64,000 bases of DNA from Halobacillus andaensis. GTDB lineage: Bacteria > Bacillota > Bacilli > Bacillales > Halobacillaceae. Positions 26,486 through 35,212 of this stretch are shown here, in pieces. Each line of letters starts with the position of its first letter. Position 1 is the first letter of the stretch. The DNA is taken from assembly GCF_014636475.1 (NCBI RefSeq), contig NZ_BMEL01000001.1:930001-994000 (forward strand), read 5' to 3'. The translations under genes and the position numbers were made by a program. The notes beneath the pieces were generated by a model. It had not been told where the DNA came from. It did no database searches and saw only the letters and a program-made list of their open reading frames with translations.

Positions 26486-28045
26486 ATGAGTTTACTCACA
26501 GTGAATAAGTTAAGCCACGGGTTCGGTGACCGTGCAATTTTTGATGACGTATCTTTCCGTTTGCTTCAAGGGGAGCACATTGGCTTAATTGGAGCCAATG
26601 GCGAAGGTAAATCCACGTTTATGAATATTATAACCGGTCAATTAGAGCCGGATGCAGGAACTATTTCGTGGGCGAAACACTCAAGAATTGGGTATTTAGA
26701 CCAACACGCTGATTTAAAACAAGGCATGACGATGCGCGATGTACTGCGCACAGCTTTTCAATATTTATTTGATATGGAACAAGAGATGAATGATCTTTTT
26801 GCAAAAATGGGAGAAGCTAGTCCTGAAGAATTGGAAGAACTGCTTGAAGAAACTGGACGCCTTCAAGATGCTCTAACGAACAACGACTTTTATACAATCG
26901 ATGCCAAAGTCGAAGAAGTAGCCAATGGACTCGGCCTAGATGAAATCGGGCTCGACCGTGATGTACACGACTTAAGCGGCGGTCAGCGAACGAAAGTTTT
27001 ATTAGCGAAGCTTCTTCTAGAGAAGCCTGACATCTTGCTGCTGGATGAGCCGACCAACTATTTAGATGTCGAGCATATCGAATGGCTGCGTAACTATTTA
27101 ATTGCGTATGAACATGCATTTATTCTTGTTTCTCACGATATTCCGTTTTTAAACAGTGTCGTCAATTTAATTTATCATATGGAAAATCAGGAGCTGACTC
27201 GTTACCCTGGAGATTATGATGAGTTCCTGCGTGTGTATGAAATGAAAAAGCAGCAGAAAGAAGCAGCATTTAAGAAACAGCAAAAAGAAATTGCGAACTT
27301 AAAGGATTTTGTAGCCCGTAATAAAGCGAACGCGGCGACAAGCCGAATGGCGATGTCCCGCCAGAAAAAGCTTGATAAGATGGACGTCATTGAACTTGAT
27401 TCCGAAAAACCAAAGCCATCGTTCCGCTTTAAGCAGGCACGAACGCCTGGTAAATATTTATTTGAAACAGAGGATCTTGTTATTGGTTATGATGAACCTT
27501 TGTCAAAACCGTTGAATTTAGCAATGGAACGCGGGGAGAAAATTGCTTTATCTGGCGCCAACGGGATCGGGAAAACCACCTTACTAAAAAGTATCCTTGG
27601 TGAAATCCAGCCGGTGTCTGGCTCCGTAGAATTAGGAGATCACCTTTACATCGGCTATTTCGAACAGGAGCTAAAAGAAGAATCTGACCGCACATGTATC
27701 GAAGAAATTTGGGAAGAGTTTCGCCACTTTACCCAGCAGGAAGTACGTGGATCATTAGCAAAATGCGGTCTGACCAAGAAGCATATCGAAAGTAAAGTGC
27801 AAGTGCTGAGCGGCGGAGAAAAAGCAAAGGTTCGTCTCTGTAAGCTTATTAATAAAGAAACGAACTTACTTGTACTCGATGAACCAACCAATCATTTAGA
27901 TGTTGATGCGAAAGCTGAACTGAAGCGTGCCCTTAAGGAATACAAGGGCAGCGTCCTCCTTATTTCGCATGAACCTGAATTCTATCAGGACATCGTTACA
28001 GATGTGTGGAACTGTGAAAGCTGGACAACTAAAGTATTTCAATAA
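26486..28045 (+). CDS. yfmM: ABC-F family ATPase, YfmM type
   Basis: 519 aa, matching B. subtilis YfmM in length and sequence pattern. Two ABC ATPase domains without membrane part: Walker A GANGEGKST (about 36-44) and GANGIGKTT (about 357-365), signatures LSGGQ and LSGGE, Walker B ILLLDEPTNYLD and LVLDEPTNHLD. A charged interdomain linker (KKQQKEAAFKKQQKEI) is the usual ribosome-contacting arm. Such proteins act on ribosomes in translation rather than in transport. I chose the ATG at 26486 over an upstream GTG. Confidence 0.92.
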   Translation: MSLLTVNKLSHGFGDRAIFDDVSFRLLQGEHIGLIGANGEGKSTFMNIITGQLEPDAGTISWAKHSRIGYLDQHADLKQGMTMRDVLRTAFQYLFDMEQEMNDLFAKMGEASPEELEELLEETGRLQDALTNNDFYTIDAKVEEVANGLGLDEIGLDRDVHDLSGGQRTKVLLAKLLLEKPDILLLDEPTNYLDVEHIEWLRNYLIAYEHAFILVSHDIPFLNSVVNLIYHMENQELTRYPGDYDEFLRVYEMKKQQKEAAFKKQQKEIANLKDFVARNKANAATSRMAMSRQKKLDKMDVIELDSEKPKPSFRFKQARTPGKYLFETEDLVIGYDEPLSKPLNLAMERGEKIALSGANGIGKTTLLKSILGEIQPVSGSVELGDHLYIGYFEQELKEESDRTCIEEIWEEFRHFTQQEVRGSLAKCGLTKKHIESKVQVLSGGEKAKVRLCKLINKETNLLVLDEPTNHLDVDAKAELKRALKEYKGSVLLISHEPEFYQDIVTDVWNCESWTTKVFQ

Positions 28046-28112
28046 ATAAAAAAGACTGCCTCTTTTAAGGAGGCCACTGAAAAACTGAAGATTTATGAGA
28101 GGTAGACTACAA

Positions 28113-28157
28113 AAAAGCGGGGTATGGAATTTAATTTCCATACCCCGCTTTTCTTTT
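28113..28157. terminator. bidirectional terminator inside the IS remnant
   Basis: AAAAGCGGGGTATGGAA and TTCCATACCCCGCTTTT form a 17-bp perfect stem followed by CTTTT. It can serve yfmM on plus and the transposase remnant on minus. Confidence 0.9.
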
Positions 28158-28179
28158 AATTCCAAGAGACTTGTACCCT

Positions 28180-28592
28180 CTATTCCTTAAGTAGTTTTAG
28201 GTTTCGTTTCACATTAGCTATGAAAATCGCCATTGCGCCTTGAGTTCGCATGCCTTCGAGACCAGAAGATGAGGAGTGCCTATGCTTTAATTCACTATTC
28301 TTTGCTTCAATCTTATACCGTTCTTTAGCTCTTTCCTTGAAGTTCTCACTGTTTTGAAAGGCGAGTTCATCCCTATGTTCTTCTGAATAGTTCTGTTCAG
28401 CTTCCACCGTGGTTTCTCAGGAAACTTTTTCATCATCGATTCATTAATGGAATAAATCATTTTACGGATGTTCTTGGAACGGGTACGCAATACTTCTTGA
28501 GGAGATGAGTGATTGTATAGAACTCTCATGTGTGTTGCATCAAGGATGAGAGACTTGGATTGAATCACGCCTTTCTCAAGAGCAACCTCCAT
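28180..28592 (-). pseudogene. IS1182-family transposase, truncated and frameshifted
   Basis: Two overlapping frames. One (28287-28592) carries the central motif SKSLILDATHMRVLYN and RSKNIRKMIYSINESMMKKFP. The other (28180-28407) carries the C-terminal ERYKIEAKNSELKHRH and GMRTQGAMAIFIANVKRNLK. Both match IS1182-type DDE transposases. A large internal segment and the N-terminal half are missing. Not functional. Confidence 0.8.
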
Positions 28593-28690
28593 TGTTATCG
28601 TAGATCCCCTCGTCCTGACACAAATTCAAGGATAATTGACGGTCTAACATCGAACCCTTCACTTTTATGTAGTCCTTCCATTGTACAAGA

Positions 28691-28736
28691 AAAAAGAGTG
28701 ATTTCCTTTTATAAATCAAAGAAAATCACTCTTTTT
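28691..28736. terminator. terminator-like hairpin
   Basis: AAAAAGAGTGATTT and AAATCACTCTTTTT form a 14-bp perfect stem with an 18-nt loop, ending in T. It separates the transposase remnant from the structured repeat. Confidence 0.65.
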
Positions 28737-28748
28737 AAATGGACCTCC

Positions 28749-28895
28749 GTTGATTCCACGATGAGCGTTCGGTGGTGACGCCTGCGGGAACAGCGCGAAC
28801 CGAAGATCCACTTGGTCAAGTGAATTTCTTGACCAAGTTAGCTGAGGTCGTGCCCGCGGCAAGCATCCACCGACAAGCGATTCGTGAGAATCAAC
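28749..28895. repeat. structured GC-rich Bacillaceae-type intergenic repeat, copy B
   Basis: The element folds into nested stems: outer GTTGATTC/GAATCAAC, then CGGTGG/CCACCG, then CTGCGGG/CCCGCGG, and a central hairpin ACTTGGTCAAG/CTTGACCAAGT. Segments CCTGCGGGAA, GCGAACCGA and CCCGCGGCAAGC correspond to parts of copy A at 5871-5970. No coding capacity. Confidence 0.75.
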
Positions 28896-28967
28896 AACAA
28901 ACTTCAACAACTCCCCTAGATAAAAAGGAGTTTTTTAGTGGCCTCTCTTATTAAGAGCAGTCCTTTT

Positions 28968-29582
28968 TTAGTCAATCTCAAGAGCCATTTTTAAAAATTC
29001 AACGAGCATTTCCGATTGCTCTTTCAACTTTAAATCCGACGCTGGTAATATCGCATGATCAAGGGCCAGACCATCAACATAAGCAATGAGCGAACGAGCT
29101 AACGTTTGACTGTCGTATCGATCACTGAATTCCCCACTTTTCTGTCCCTCTTCAAAGATATCTGCATAGAGTGCAATCCCGGTAGCATAGCGTTGCTGGC
29201 CAAATTTCCTCCGTCGCTCGTCATTCCGTCCTGTAATAAAAAACTCTAAATTACTAGGGGCAAGCGGATCCATTTGATCATCGGGTACCCGGTCTTCACC
29301 GAATAAGTACGTTAGCAATACGTCCCAGTACGATTCTCCATCTTTTAGTTTTAAGGCCGTATCATTCATTTCCTGGTTAAGATTTTCTTTTAATAAGGCT
29401 TCATATAAGTCTTCTTTGTTCGAAAAATACTGGTAAAGACCGCCCCTGCTTACCTTCGCTTCTTCCATCACATCTTTCATTGTCGTTTTTGTATATCCCT
29501 GCTTGCTAAATACCCGTTTGGCGGCTGCTAAAATATTAGCTCGTCGTTGCTCGAGGTGTTCCTGACTTACTTTCGGTGTCAT
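28968..29582 (-). CDS. TetR/AcrR family transcriptional regulator
   Basis: 204 aa with an N-terminal helix-turn-helix: ILAAAKRVFSKQGYTKTTM, then VSRGGLYQYFSNKEDLY at about residues 44-60. The C-terminal ligand-binding domain has no match I know. Its start lies inside the 3' end of the MFS gene (47-nt overlap), so the two are cotranscribed. It very likely represses its own operon through the paired palindromes at 30820-30864. The stop codon touches the inverted repeat of an IS remnant. Confidence 0.92.
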   Translation of the reverse strand: MTPKVSQEHLEQRRANILAAAKRVFSKQGYTKTTMKDVMEEAKVSRGGLYQYFSNKEDLYEALLKENLNQEMNDTALKLKDGESYWDVLLTYLFGEDRVPDDQMDPLAPSNLEFFITGRNDERRRKFGQQRYATGIALYADIFEEGQKSGEFSDRYDSQTLARSLIAYVDGLALDHAILPASDLKLKEQSEMLVEFLKMALEID

Positions 29583-30801
29583 GTACTCTTCCCCTTTCCA
29601 CTTTATTTTTCGCTAAATATCCAGCGAACGAAATGACAACGAGAATCGTTGCAGTCACGATAAATGTTGGGACCGCTCCGAATTGCGTAGCGAGCCATCC
29701 CCCAAGTAACGGACCAATAATCGTAGCCATCGTCATCACGCTATTTATCACTCCAAACACTCTCCCTGTCATGTGAACAGGCGTTTCAACTTGAACGGTT
29801 GCCTGAAAAGGAACAAAAATATGACTCGCCGCAAATCCTCCAGTCAAGCCAAACAGAGGGCCCCATACGATAGAAAATTCAACGTCAAAATAAGTAAGAA
29901 CCGCCATCATGCCAAAACTGATGCCCAATCCGCTCACACCAGCTAACATATTAGGAAACGCTTGATAATCAGTTCTTTTCGCCAGCCGCCAGCCAGCGAG
30001 AAACATTCCAAGACCTGACGCTGTGACGATATAGCCAAACAAATCAGGAGAGGCCGTGGACAGATCACGAATGAGTACGATAATTTGTGAATCGGCTAAT
30101 TGTAAAATCATTAAACTGATGCCTAAAAAGGCTAAGCCCATCTTGATAAAGGAATTTAGTTTAATAAAAGAAAGTCCTGTAAGAAACTCCTGTTTAAAAG
30201 AAGTTCGATTGCTGTCTTCCTCTTGTACTTCATTCATAGCTTCCAAACCTTTTGGCAATAGGAAAATAAAAATCGCGGACAGAAGAAAGGAAGCTGAATC
30301 AATGAAAAAAACGATCTTCGCTCCAAATGCCGCTACTAATAAACCGCTGAGCAGTGGTCCCATAATCTTTGTACTTGAATCAATCATCGAAGTGATCGAC
30401 ATTGCGCTTTTCATTTGCTCTGGCGCTACTAACTCTTTCAGCTTACCATTCTTCGCTGGAACAAAGACAGCAGAAAACGCACCTATAGTAAACAAACATA
30501 CATAGACGAGCCATAACGTTTCCGCAAAAGCCAACCCAAGAATTAACCCTGCCCTCACGAGATCCGATACCATCATCAGCATTTTCCGATTCAATCGATC
30601 GGCCACTGTACCTGCTACAGGTCCAAGCAAAGCCATAGGTAACGCCAGGCATAAAATAACGAGTGAGACTTGCATTGGTGTAGCTTCCCACTTTAAACCC
30701 ACAAGAGTAATGATGGCTACGATGCTGAGCCAGTCCCCAAGGCTTGAAATGGTCTGGGCTGCCATTAACGTTAAATATCCACGATTTTTAGTTAACTTCA
30801 A
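29536..30801 (-). CDS. MFS efflux transporter (MFS_3 / EntS-like)
   Basis: 421 aa with about 12 membrane segments. The motif GPVAGTVADRLNRKMLMM between helices 2 and 3 is the MFS signature of the macrolide/enterobactin exporter group. The start is taken as TTG at 30801: the ATG at 30831 sits inside an operator palindrome and almost at the transcription start. Partner of the downstream TetR gene, hence probably an inducible drug or metabolite exporter. Substrate unknown. Confidence 0.85.
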   Translation of the reverse strand: MKLTKNRGYLTLMAAQTISSLGDWLSIVAIITLVGLKWEATPMQVSLVILCLALPMALLGPVAGTVADRLNRKMLMMVSDLVRAGLILGLAFAETLWLVYVCLFTIGAFSAVFVPAKNGKLKELVAPEQMKSAMSITSMIDSSTKIMGPLLSGLLVAAFGAKIVFFIDSASFLLSAIFIFLLPKGLEAMNEVQEEDSNRTSFKQEFLTGLSFIKLNSFIKMGLAFLGISLMILQLADSQIIVLIRDLSTASPDLFGYIVTASGLGMFLAGWRLAKRTDYQAFPNMLAGVSGLGISFGMMAVLTYFDVEFSIVWGPLFGLTGGFAASHIFVPFQATVQVETPVHMTGRVFGVINSVMTMATIIGPLLGGWLATQFGAVPTFIVTATILVVISFAGYLAKNKVERGRVHDTESKSGTPRATTS

Positions 30802-30819
30802 TTCCGTTCCGCCTCTCTT

Positions 30820-30872
30820 AACGACACCCATGTCGTTTTTATTATTATATCGACACAGATGTCGTTTTGCAA
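30820..30872 (-). promoter_or_regulatory. promoter with two TetR operators
   Basis: On the minus strand TTGCAA (30867-30872), a 17-bp spacer and TATAAT (30844-30849). One palindrome, CGACATCTGTGTCG (30851-30864), fills the spacer. A second, AACGACATGGGTGTCGTT (30820-30837), covers the start region. Both share CGACAT-3-TGTCG. This layout fits autorepression by the TetR protein of the operon. Confidence 0.82.
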
Positions 30873-31044
30873 CTGTTTTTTTCCTGTTATTTAAAAGTAC
30901 AAGCCTACATGTATCGCCCCTGACTGCATAACAACAGATTTATATGTAAAAACTAATCATTCCATTATTTTTCCATAAAACATGATAAGGGAATTTCACC
31001 CATATACTATTTATAGAAATACAGTAAAAGGAGGGGAGTCTGCC

Positions 31045-32169
31045 TTGCTCAAACGAACGAGACAGCACATCAAACAATTAAAACAAAGCATTGCCAAGTC
31101 ATTAACCGACCATAGCCATCCGCCACTTCCTCCAGATGAAAAAAGAATCATTGAAAATATTCGAAAAGCCACTGCGGCAAATAATCAAAATAACATTACG
31201 CGCACCCAGGCTTATTTCAACTTTTATCAAAACCACCCTGAAATTCATTGGGCACTGCTGGCTCACCTCGTCTCTCGTAATGCCGGATGGAATATGACCG
31301 ATTTAAAAGGAGAGTACTTACCAAAACTATTAACGGAACAAGAGCAAGTCGACTTCTTCGCTTTCCTAGAGCGAGGAAACTGGCTCATCTTTCAGGATGC
31401 TTATCCTCAGCTGCTGTTATATGAAGAAAGCAAGAAGCAGAAGCGTCCCCTCTTCCATTTGCTCGATCCGCTTAACATTTCAAATTTTATGAAGCCTTTC
31501 TGGGAAAATATGTGGTCAAATGAACGAAATGAGGAGTTGACGATTGCTTTAATTATTAATGAGCAGCAGTATATTGAAGAACGAGTGATTCATAATTCAC
31601 TCTATAAAGATACGGTTCTTGATACGATTATGTTTAAGCTTCAGGACGTTTTCGACTTTAATCACATCCTTTTTCCTTACACCACACCTCTACAACAGAA
31701 AACAAAGCTGGTCGGTGGAACGGTTCACCATTTTTCATCGGTGGAGGATCGAATTACGTTAGGGAAAGGATTATACGATTTACTTTTCTCAGTGCAAAGC
31801 CGGCTGACTCAGACCGTCAATTGGGCTGAGGCTCATCCCCATACAGGTTCACGCAAAGATTACTGGCCCGACCTTTTTAATGATGTTAAAGAGACAGCTC
31901 CAGGCCAAGTCCATGAGTTAAAAAGCAGTCCGTGCTCTCTTCAAGTAAAAACTGCTCGAATCTATAGTCCTTCCCTCCCTTCCGTTTGGAAAGATTGGAA
32001 ACACGACAAGGCTGAGCCCGGGGATTGGTGTCACAATAAAAAAATGCTTCATTTTATTAAACATCCGATTAAACAGCTAAGCGGGGATATTGAGAAAACG
32101 TACTGCGAGACAATTGAAGAGCTGGAAATGGCTGCTTTTACGAAAAATACATTTTTCCATAAAAAATAA
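31045..32169 (+). CDS. DUF2515 family protein (YppC-like)
   Basis: 374 aa from a TTG at 31045, with AAGGAGGGG 8 nt upstream. No signal peptide or membrane segment. Conserved-looking stretches include RTQAYFNFYQNHPEIHWALLAHLVSRNAGWNMTDLKG and LFHLLDPLNISNFMKPFWENMW, which I associate with B. subtilis YppC (DUF2515). Function unknown. The downstream nucleoside hydrolase starts 25 bp later and may be cotranscribed. Confidence 0.7.
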   Translation: MLKRTRQHIKQLKQSIAKSLTDHSHPPLPPDEKRIIENIRKATAANNQNNITRTQAYFNFYQNHPEIHWALLAHLVSRNAGWNMTDLKGEYLPKLLTEQEQVDFFAFLERGNWLIFQDAYPQLLLYEESKKQKRPLFHLLDPLNISNFMKPFWENMWSNERNEELTIALIINEQQYIEERVIHNSLYKDTVLDTIMFKLQDVFDFNHILFPYTTPLQQKTKLVGGTVHHFSSVEDRITLGKGLYDLLFSVQSRLTQTVNWAEAHPHTGSRKDYWPDLFNDVKETAPGQVHELKSSPCSLQVKTARIYSPSLPSVWKDWKHDKAEPGDWCHNKKMLHFIKHPIKQLSGDIEKTYCETIEELEMAAFTKNTFFHKK

Positions 32170-32194
32170 TCAACAGCTAGAGGGAGGCTTTTTC

Positions 32195-33127
32195 GTGAAA
32201 AAAGTCTTAATTATTGCTGATCCCGGGGTAGATGATTCGTTTGCTATTATGTACGCCCTTCTTCATCCTGAAATTGAAGTTGTGGGAATCGTCTGCGATT
32301 ACGGAAATGTTAGTCAAAAAGATGCCATACGTAACACAAAGCTTTTACTGAAGATTGCTGATCAAGAGGATATCCCCATTATTCTCGGGGCCGACAGACC
32401 GTTAACCGGGGAGGCGCCTCAATATTTTTACGATATACACGGTGATTATGGTCTCGGTGGGTTCGTTCCTGACTCCCCCGCTTCGATAAAAGTGTATCCT
32501 TTTACAAAAATGTATGAATTAATTGATGAACACGGAAAAGATCTTACCGTTGTCAATCTCTCGCGCCTTAGTACCCTTGCTCTTATGTATTTCCATCCTG
32601 AAAGTAACATTGATCAAGTAGATCAAGTGCTCATTATGGGTGGAGCTTTTCACGTGCCAGGCAATGTTACCCCCTTAGCCGAAGCCAACATTTACGGCGA
32701 TCCTCAAGCTGCCAAAGTGGTAGCGAAGCACGGACAAAATATAACCTTTATCCCTCTAAATGTTAGTAACCGAGCCATCATTACCAATGACGACATCTCT
32801 CACCTAACCCAGAACTCCATCTCTCCTTATTCTTCCATCTTAGAACCCATCATGAGCTATTACAGTAAGCAGTATGAAAATCTGATTCCCGGCATAAATG
32901 GCGCCCCGCTTCATGATGTGACACTTTTTTCATATTTGTTAAATCAAGATCGTTATCTTACAGTAGACCGGCAAGTACAAGTCATCGTCGACGGTCCTTC
33001 TAAAGGATTGACGCATGCAGATTTTCGTCCCGTCCCTAAAGTAATAGGTAAGGCCCCCATTCATACGATTGTCGTTGATTTTGATCCCTCTTTTTTTGTA
33101 AAAGATTTCATCGAAATCATGAGCTGA
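32195..33127 (+). CDS. nucleoside hydrolase (inosine-uridine preferring family)
   Basis: Cleaves the N-glycosidic bond of ribonucleosides; cytosolic. 310 aa from a GTG at 32195 (site AGAGGGAGG). The Ca-binding DPGVDD motif is near the N-terminus (residues 9-14); MGGAFHVPGNVTPLAEANIYGDP and APLHDVTLF (with a catalytic-site His-Asp) follow. The usual GPLTN motif is replaced by LSRLSTLA, so it belongs to a divergent subgroup and its substrate is open. Confidence 0.85.
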   Translation: MKKVLIIADPGVDDSFAIMYALLHPEIEVVGIVCDYGNVSQKDAIRNTKLLLKIADQEDIPIILGADRPLTGEAPQYFYDIHGDYGLGGFVPDSPASIKVYPFTKMYELIDEHGKDLTVVNLSRLSTLALMYFHPESNIDQVDQVLIMGGAFHVPGNVTPLAEANIYGDPQAAKVVAKHGQNITFIPLNVSNRAIITNDDISHLTQNSISPYSSILEPIMSYYSKQYENLIPGINGAPLHDVTLFSYLLNQDRYLTVDRQVQVIVDGPSKGLTHADFRPVPKVIGKAPIHTIVVDFDPSFFVKDFIEIMS

Positions 33128-33216
33128 AAATGATGGGAGAACAAAGCACACCTTTTCTGTATAAGATAACAGTATAGAATGTTATAGGAAATGTTCAGAA
33201 AGAATTATGGGGAGTC

Positions 33217-33366
33217 ATGGATTGGTACAACTGGCGCGCTAGGCTCGAACAGATATTTCCATCAGATGGCTTCAAGCGATCCCAAACAAGTCCTAGGATG
33301 ACTGAAGACCTGCTTCATTACTCTTATAACGTGCAACAACTACTCGTATGTTTATATAAAATATAA
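33217..33366 (+). CDS. hypothetical 49-aa protein
   Basis: A short open frame, MDWYNWRARLEQIFP at its start, that ends exactly at a terminator hairpin. A GGGGAG site lies close (2 nt) to the ATG, which is shorter than ideal. The aromatic- and Arg-rich N-terminus does not look random, but I know no relative. The terminator directly after the stop supports a real transcript here. Confidence 0.35.
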   Translation: MDWYNWRARLEQIFPSDGFKRSQTSPRMTEDLLHYSYNVQQLLVCLYKI

Positions 33367-33400
33367 CGCCCTTACGTTGAAGTCGTAAGGACGTTTCTTT
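33365..33400 (+). terminator. rho-independent terminator
   Basis: AACG.CCTTACG pairs with CGTAAGG.CGTT, followed by TTCTTTCT. Separates the short open frame from the convergent fin-like gene. Confidence 0.85.
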
Positions 33401-33625
33401 CTAACTAAAAATGTTCGGATCATAACGAACGGAAGATTGTTCAGCTTCTTTGCAATTGTCACAGATCGTCCGAATCGCCAATCCGTGTTCCCCTTCCATT
33501 TGAACCGTTTGCTCTTGATCCGAATCATTTAAAACGTCAGACCCCAGCTGAGAGACATCCGTTTGCTTCGCATCTAGTTCGCCAACTTGACGATTACATT
33601 GACGGCAGTAATATTTAATTTTCAT
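33401..33625 (-). CDS. Fin-family (YabK-like) small zinc-ribbon protein
   Basis: 74 aa. An N-terminal YYCRQCNRQVGEL and a C-terminal TICDNCKEA supply two CxxC pairs, the arrangement of B. subtilis Fin, the anti-sigma-F factor that helps switch from sigma-F to sigma-G in the forespore. Strong site GAGGAGGAA. The context (not next to mfd/spoVT genes) suggests a paralogue rather than the canonical fin, so the exact sigma-factor target is uncertain. Confidence 0.7.
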   Translation of the reverse strand: MKIKYYCRQCNRQVGELDAKQTDVSQLGSDVLNDSDQEQTVQMEGEHGLAIRTICDNCKEAEQSSVRYDPNIFS

Positions 33626-33842
33626 ATCGTTCCTCCTCGAGAGGTGTTGGTGCTAGTTTGTTCGAGATGAAATCCAGTTATACACATTGGGCGAAAAGTT
33701 CATTTGATTGATCAGCAAAAAACTGGAATGATAAGCGTTTTATTCTGTATATCCACGGTTTTTAAATTTTATCAGCGGTTTCGCTCTATTGATCGGCGAA
33801 AACCAAAATCTATCACGATTTCACATTTGGAGGTACATGAAA

Positions 33843-34337
33843 ATGATTCACACAATTAAATCCGGAGAAACCTTATCCCAAATATCAATAGACTATCGCA
33901 CTCCTCTCCCCTCGCTTATCCAAGCAAACCCTACAATTGATCCAGACATGATTTTTCCCGGTCAAACGATCACGATCCCTGGGATTCCAGAACCTGATAC
34001 ACTTCCTTACAAGATCGATATTTCTATCAATAACCGTCAGCTTAAGCTGCTGAAAGACGGAGCAGTCATGAAACAGTATCCGATTGCGGTTGGCCGTATC
34101 CTGCACGGTACACCTGTTGGTGATTTTGTCATCATTAACAAAGCACCAAACCCGGGTGGACCTTTTGGCACGATGTGGATGAGTTTGTCGAAGCAGTACT
34201 ACGGGATTCATGGGACAAATGATCCCAGCTCGATTGGAAAAGCTGTATCACGGGGTTGCGTACGTATGTATAATCAAGATGTTGAAGAGTTAGCACGGAC
34301 GATTCCAATTGGTACACGAGTTTCCATCCATCCTTAG
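33843..34337 (+). CDS. ykuD: L,D-transpeptidase with LysM domain (YkuD type)
   Basis: 164 aa from the ATG at 33843 (GGAGG 9 nt upstream), identical in length to B. subtilis YkuD. Residues 1-48 are a LysM domain ([16 protein letters not shown]...TITIP). The YkuD catalytic domain carries [20 protein letters not shown] with the active-site His and Cys. It forms 3-3 cross-links in peptidoglycan; the B. subtilis enzyme is spore-associated. No signal peptide, as in YkuD. Confidence 0.92.
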   Translation: MIHTIKSGETLSQISIDYRTPLPSLIQANPTIDPDMIFPGQTITIPGIPEPDTLPYKIDISINNRQLKLLKDGAVMKQYPIAVGRILHGTPVGDFVIINKAPNPGGPFGTMWMSLSKQYYGIHGTNDPSSIGKAVSRGCVRMYNQDVEELARTIPIGTRVSIHP

Positions 34338-34419
34338 TCGGTTTGATGATTGGTAATATTGAAGTCAAATATCCATCTTCAATAAACGGGGGCGTTAGTT
34401 TAATAAAGTCAATATCATA

Positions 34420-34456
34420 AAATAGAACTTCCATAATAATGGAAGTTCTATTTTTA
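34420..34456. terminator. bidirectional terminator between ykuD and a methyltransferase gene
   Basis: AAATAGAACTTCCAT and ATGGAAGTTCTATTT form a 15-bp stem with 4-nt loop, flanked by T on plus and A on minus sides. Confidence 0.92.
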
Positions 34457-34472
34457 CTGCCTACTATTAACA

Positions 34473-35198
34473 TTAAACTTTAACAGAGCCTGATTTAGCT
34501 CTAGCTTTCACGATAAGAAAGTGGGGATTCTTCATTAATTTTTGATAGGCACTTTCTTTTACCTCCTTCATTTTTGGAACAGGCTGAGGCTCAATCATTT
34601 GTTCCACGATGAAATGAGTACTTGTCCTATTGATGATCTCCTGCATCGATCTTCGATAAAAGCTCACCTCAATTGTAATCGAAGGCTTTTCCCACGTTTC
34701 CTTTAACAGCTTCTTGTTAAAATAACTGTCACAAGAATGACTCGTAAAATCCATAAAAGGATGATGAGTAGAAAACAAAAACATGCCGTCCTTTTTCAAT
34801 ACTCGCGCGAACTCTTTAAATGTGAACGTCCAGTCCTCTATGTAATGGAGGGTAAGTGAGCTTACAATGGCATCGAACGAATCGTCTTCAAAGGGCAAGG
34901 GTTCTGTAAGATCACAACAAAGGAAAGCTGCCTTCTCACCTAAGCGGTCCCTGGCGGCTTTTACCATCTTCGGACTGAGGTCGATGCCCGTCACTTCTGC
35001 CCCCCGCTTAAGGATCTGCTCTGTATACCATCCTGCGGAACAGCCGGCATCTAACACTTTAAAACCAGACAAATTCGCAGGCAGCTCATTCATCATAGCC
35101 GGCCTCTCATAATAAGCATTATATGGACTGGCTTCATCAGTATCATGCTGATAGGTGTAGGCTAATTGATCATACGTATGTTTTGGGTTATGGTCCAT
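34473..35198 (-). CDS. class I SAM-dependent methyltransferase
   Basis: 241 aa. Motif I is VLDAGCSAGWYTE (about residues 48-60), acidic end of strand 2 in VTGIDLSPKMV, and motif IV region FDAIVSSLTLHYIEDW. Methyltransf_11/25 type; substrate unknown. Site AAGGAGAC before the ATG. It follows a small membrane protein gene by 14 bp, so the pair is likely cotranscribed. Confidence 0.85.
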   Translation of the reverse strand: MDHNPKHTYDQLAYTYQHDTDEASPYNAYYERPAMMNELPANLSGFKVLDAGCSAGWYTEQILKRGAEVTGIDLSPKMVKAARDRLGEKAAFLCCDLTEPLPFEDDSFDAIVSSLTLHYIEDWTFTFKEFARVLKKDGMFLFSTHHPFMDFTSHSCDSYFNKKLLKETWEKPSITIEVSFYRRSMQEIINRTSTHFIVEQMIEPQPVPKMKEVKESAYQKLMKNPHFLIVKARAKSGSVKV

Positions 35199-35212
35199 AA
35201 TGGTCTCCTTCC

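Larger units (their letters stand above)
28048..28969 (-). mobile_element. remnant of an IS1182-type insertion sequence
   Basis: Bounded by imperfect inverted repeats of about 40 bp: 28048-28086 starts AAAAAGACTGCCTCTTTTAA and continues GGAGGCCACTGAAAAACT. The complement of 28930-28969 starts AAAAAAGGACTGCTCTTAAT and continues AAGAGAGGCCACTAAAAAACT. Inside are decayed transposase fragments, an internal terminator (28113-28152), a hairpin (28691-28736) and a GC-rich structured repeat (28749-28895). The right end touches the stop codon of the tetR gene. Confidence 0.75.

Noticed and set aside
33217-33400. Riboswitch-like reading of the stretch before the fin-like gene
   Set aside because: Only a simple terminator is present; no conserved aptamer features were seen.
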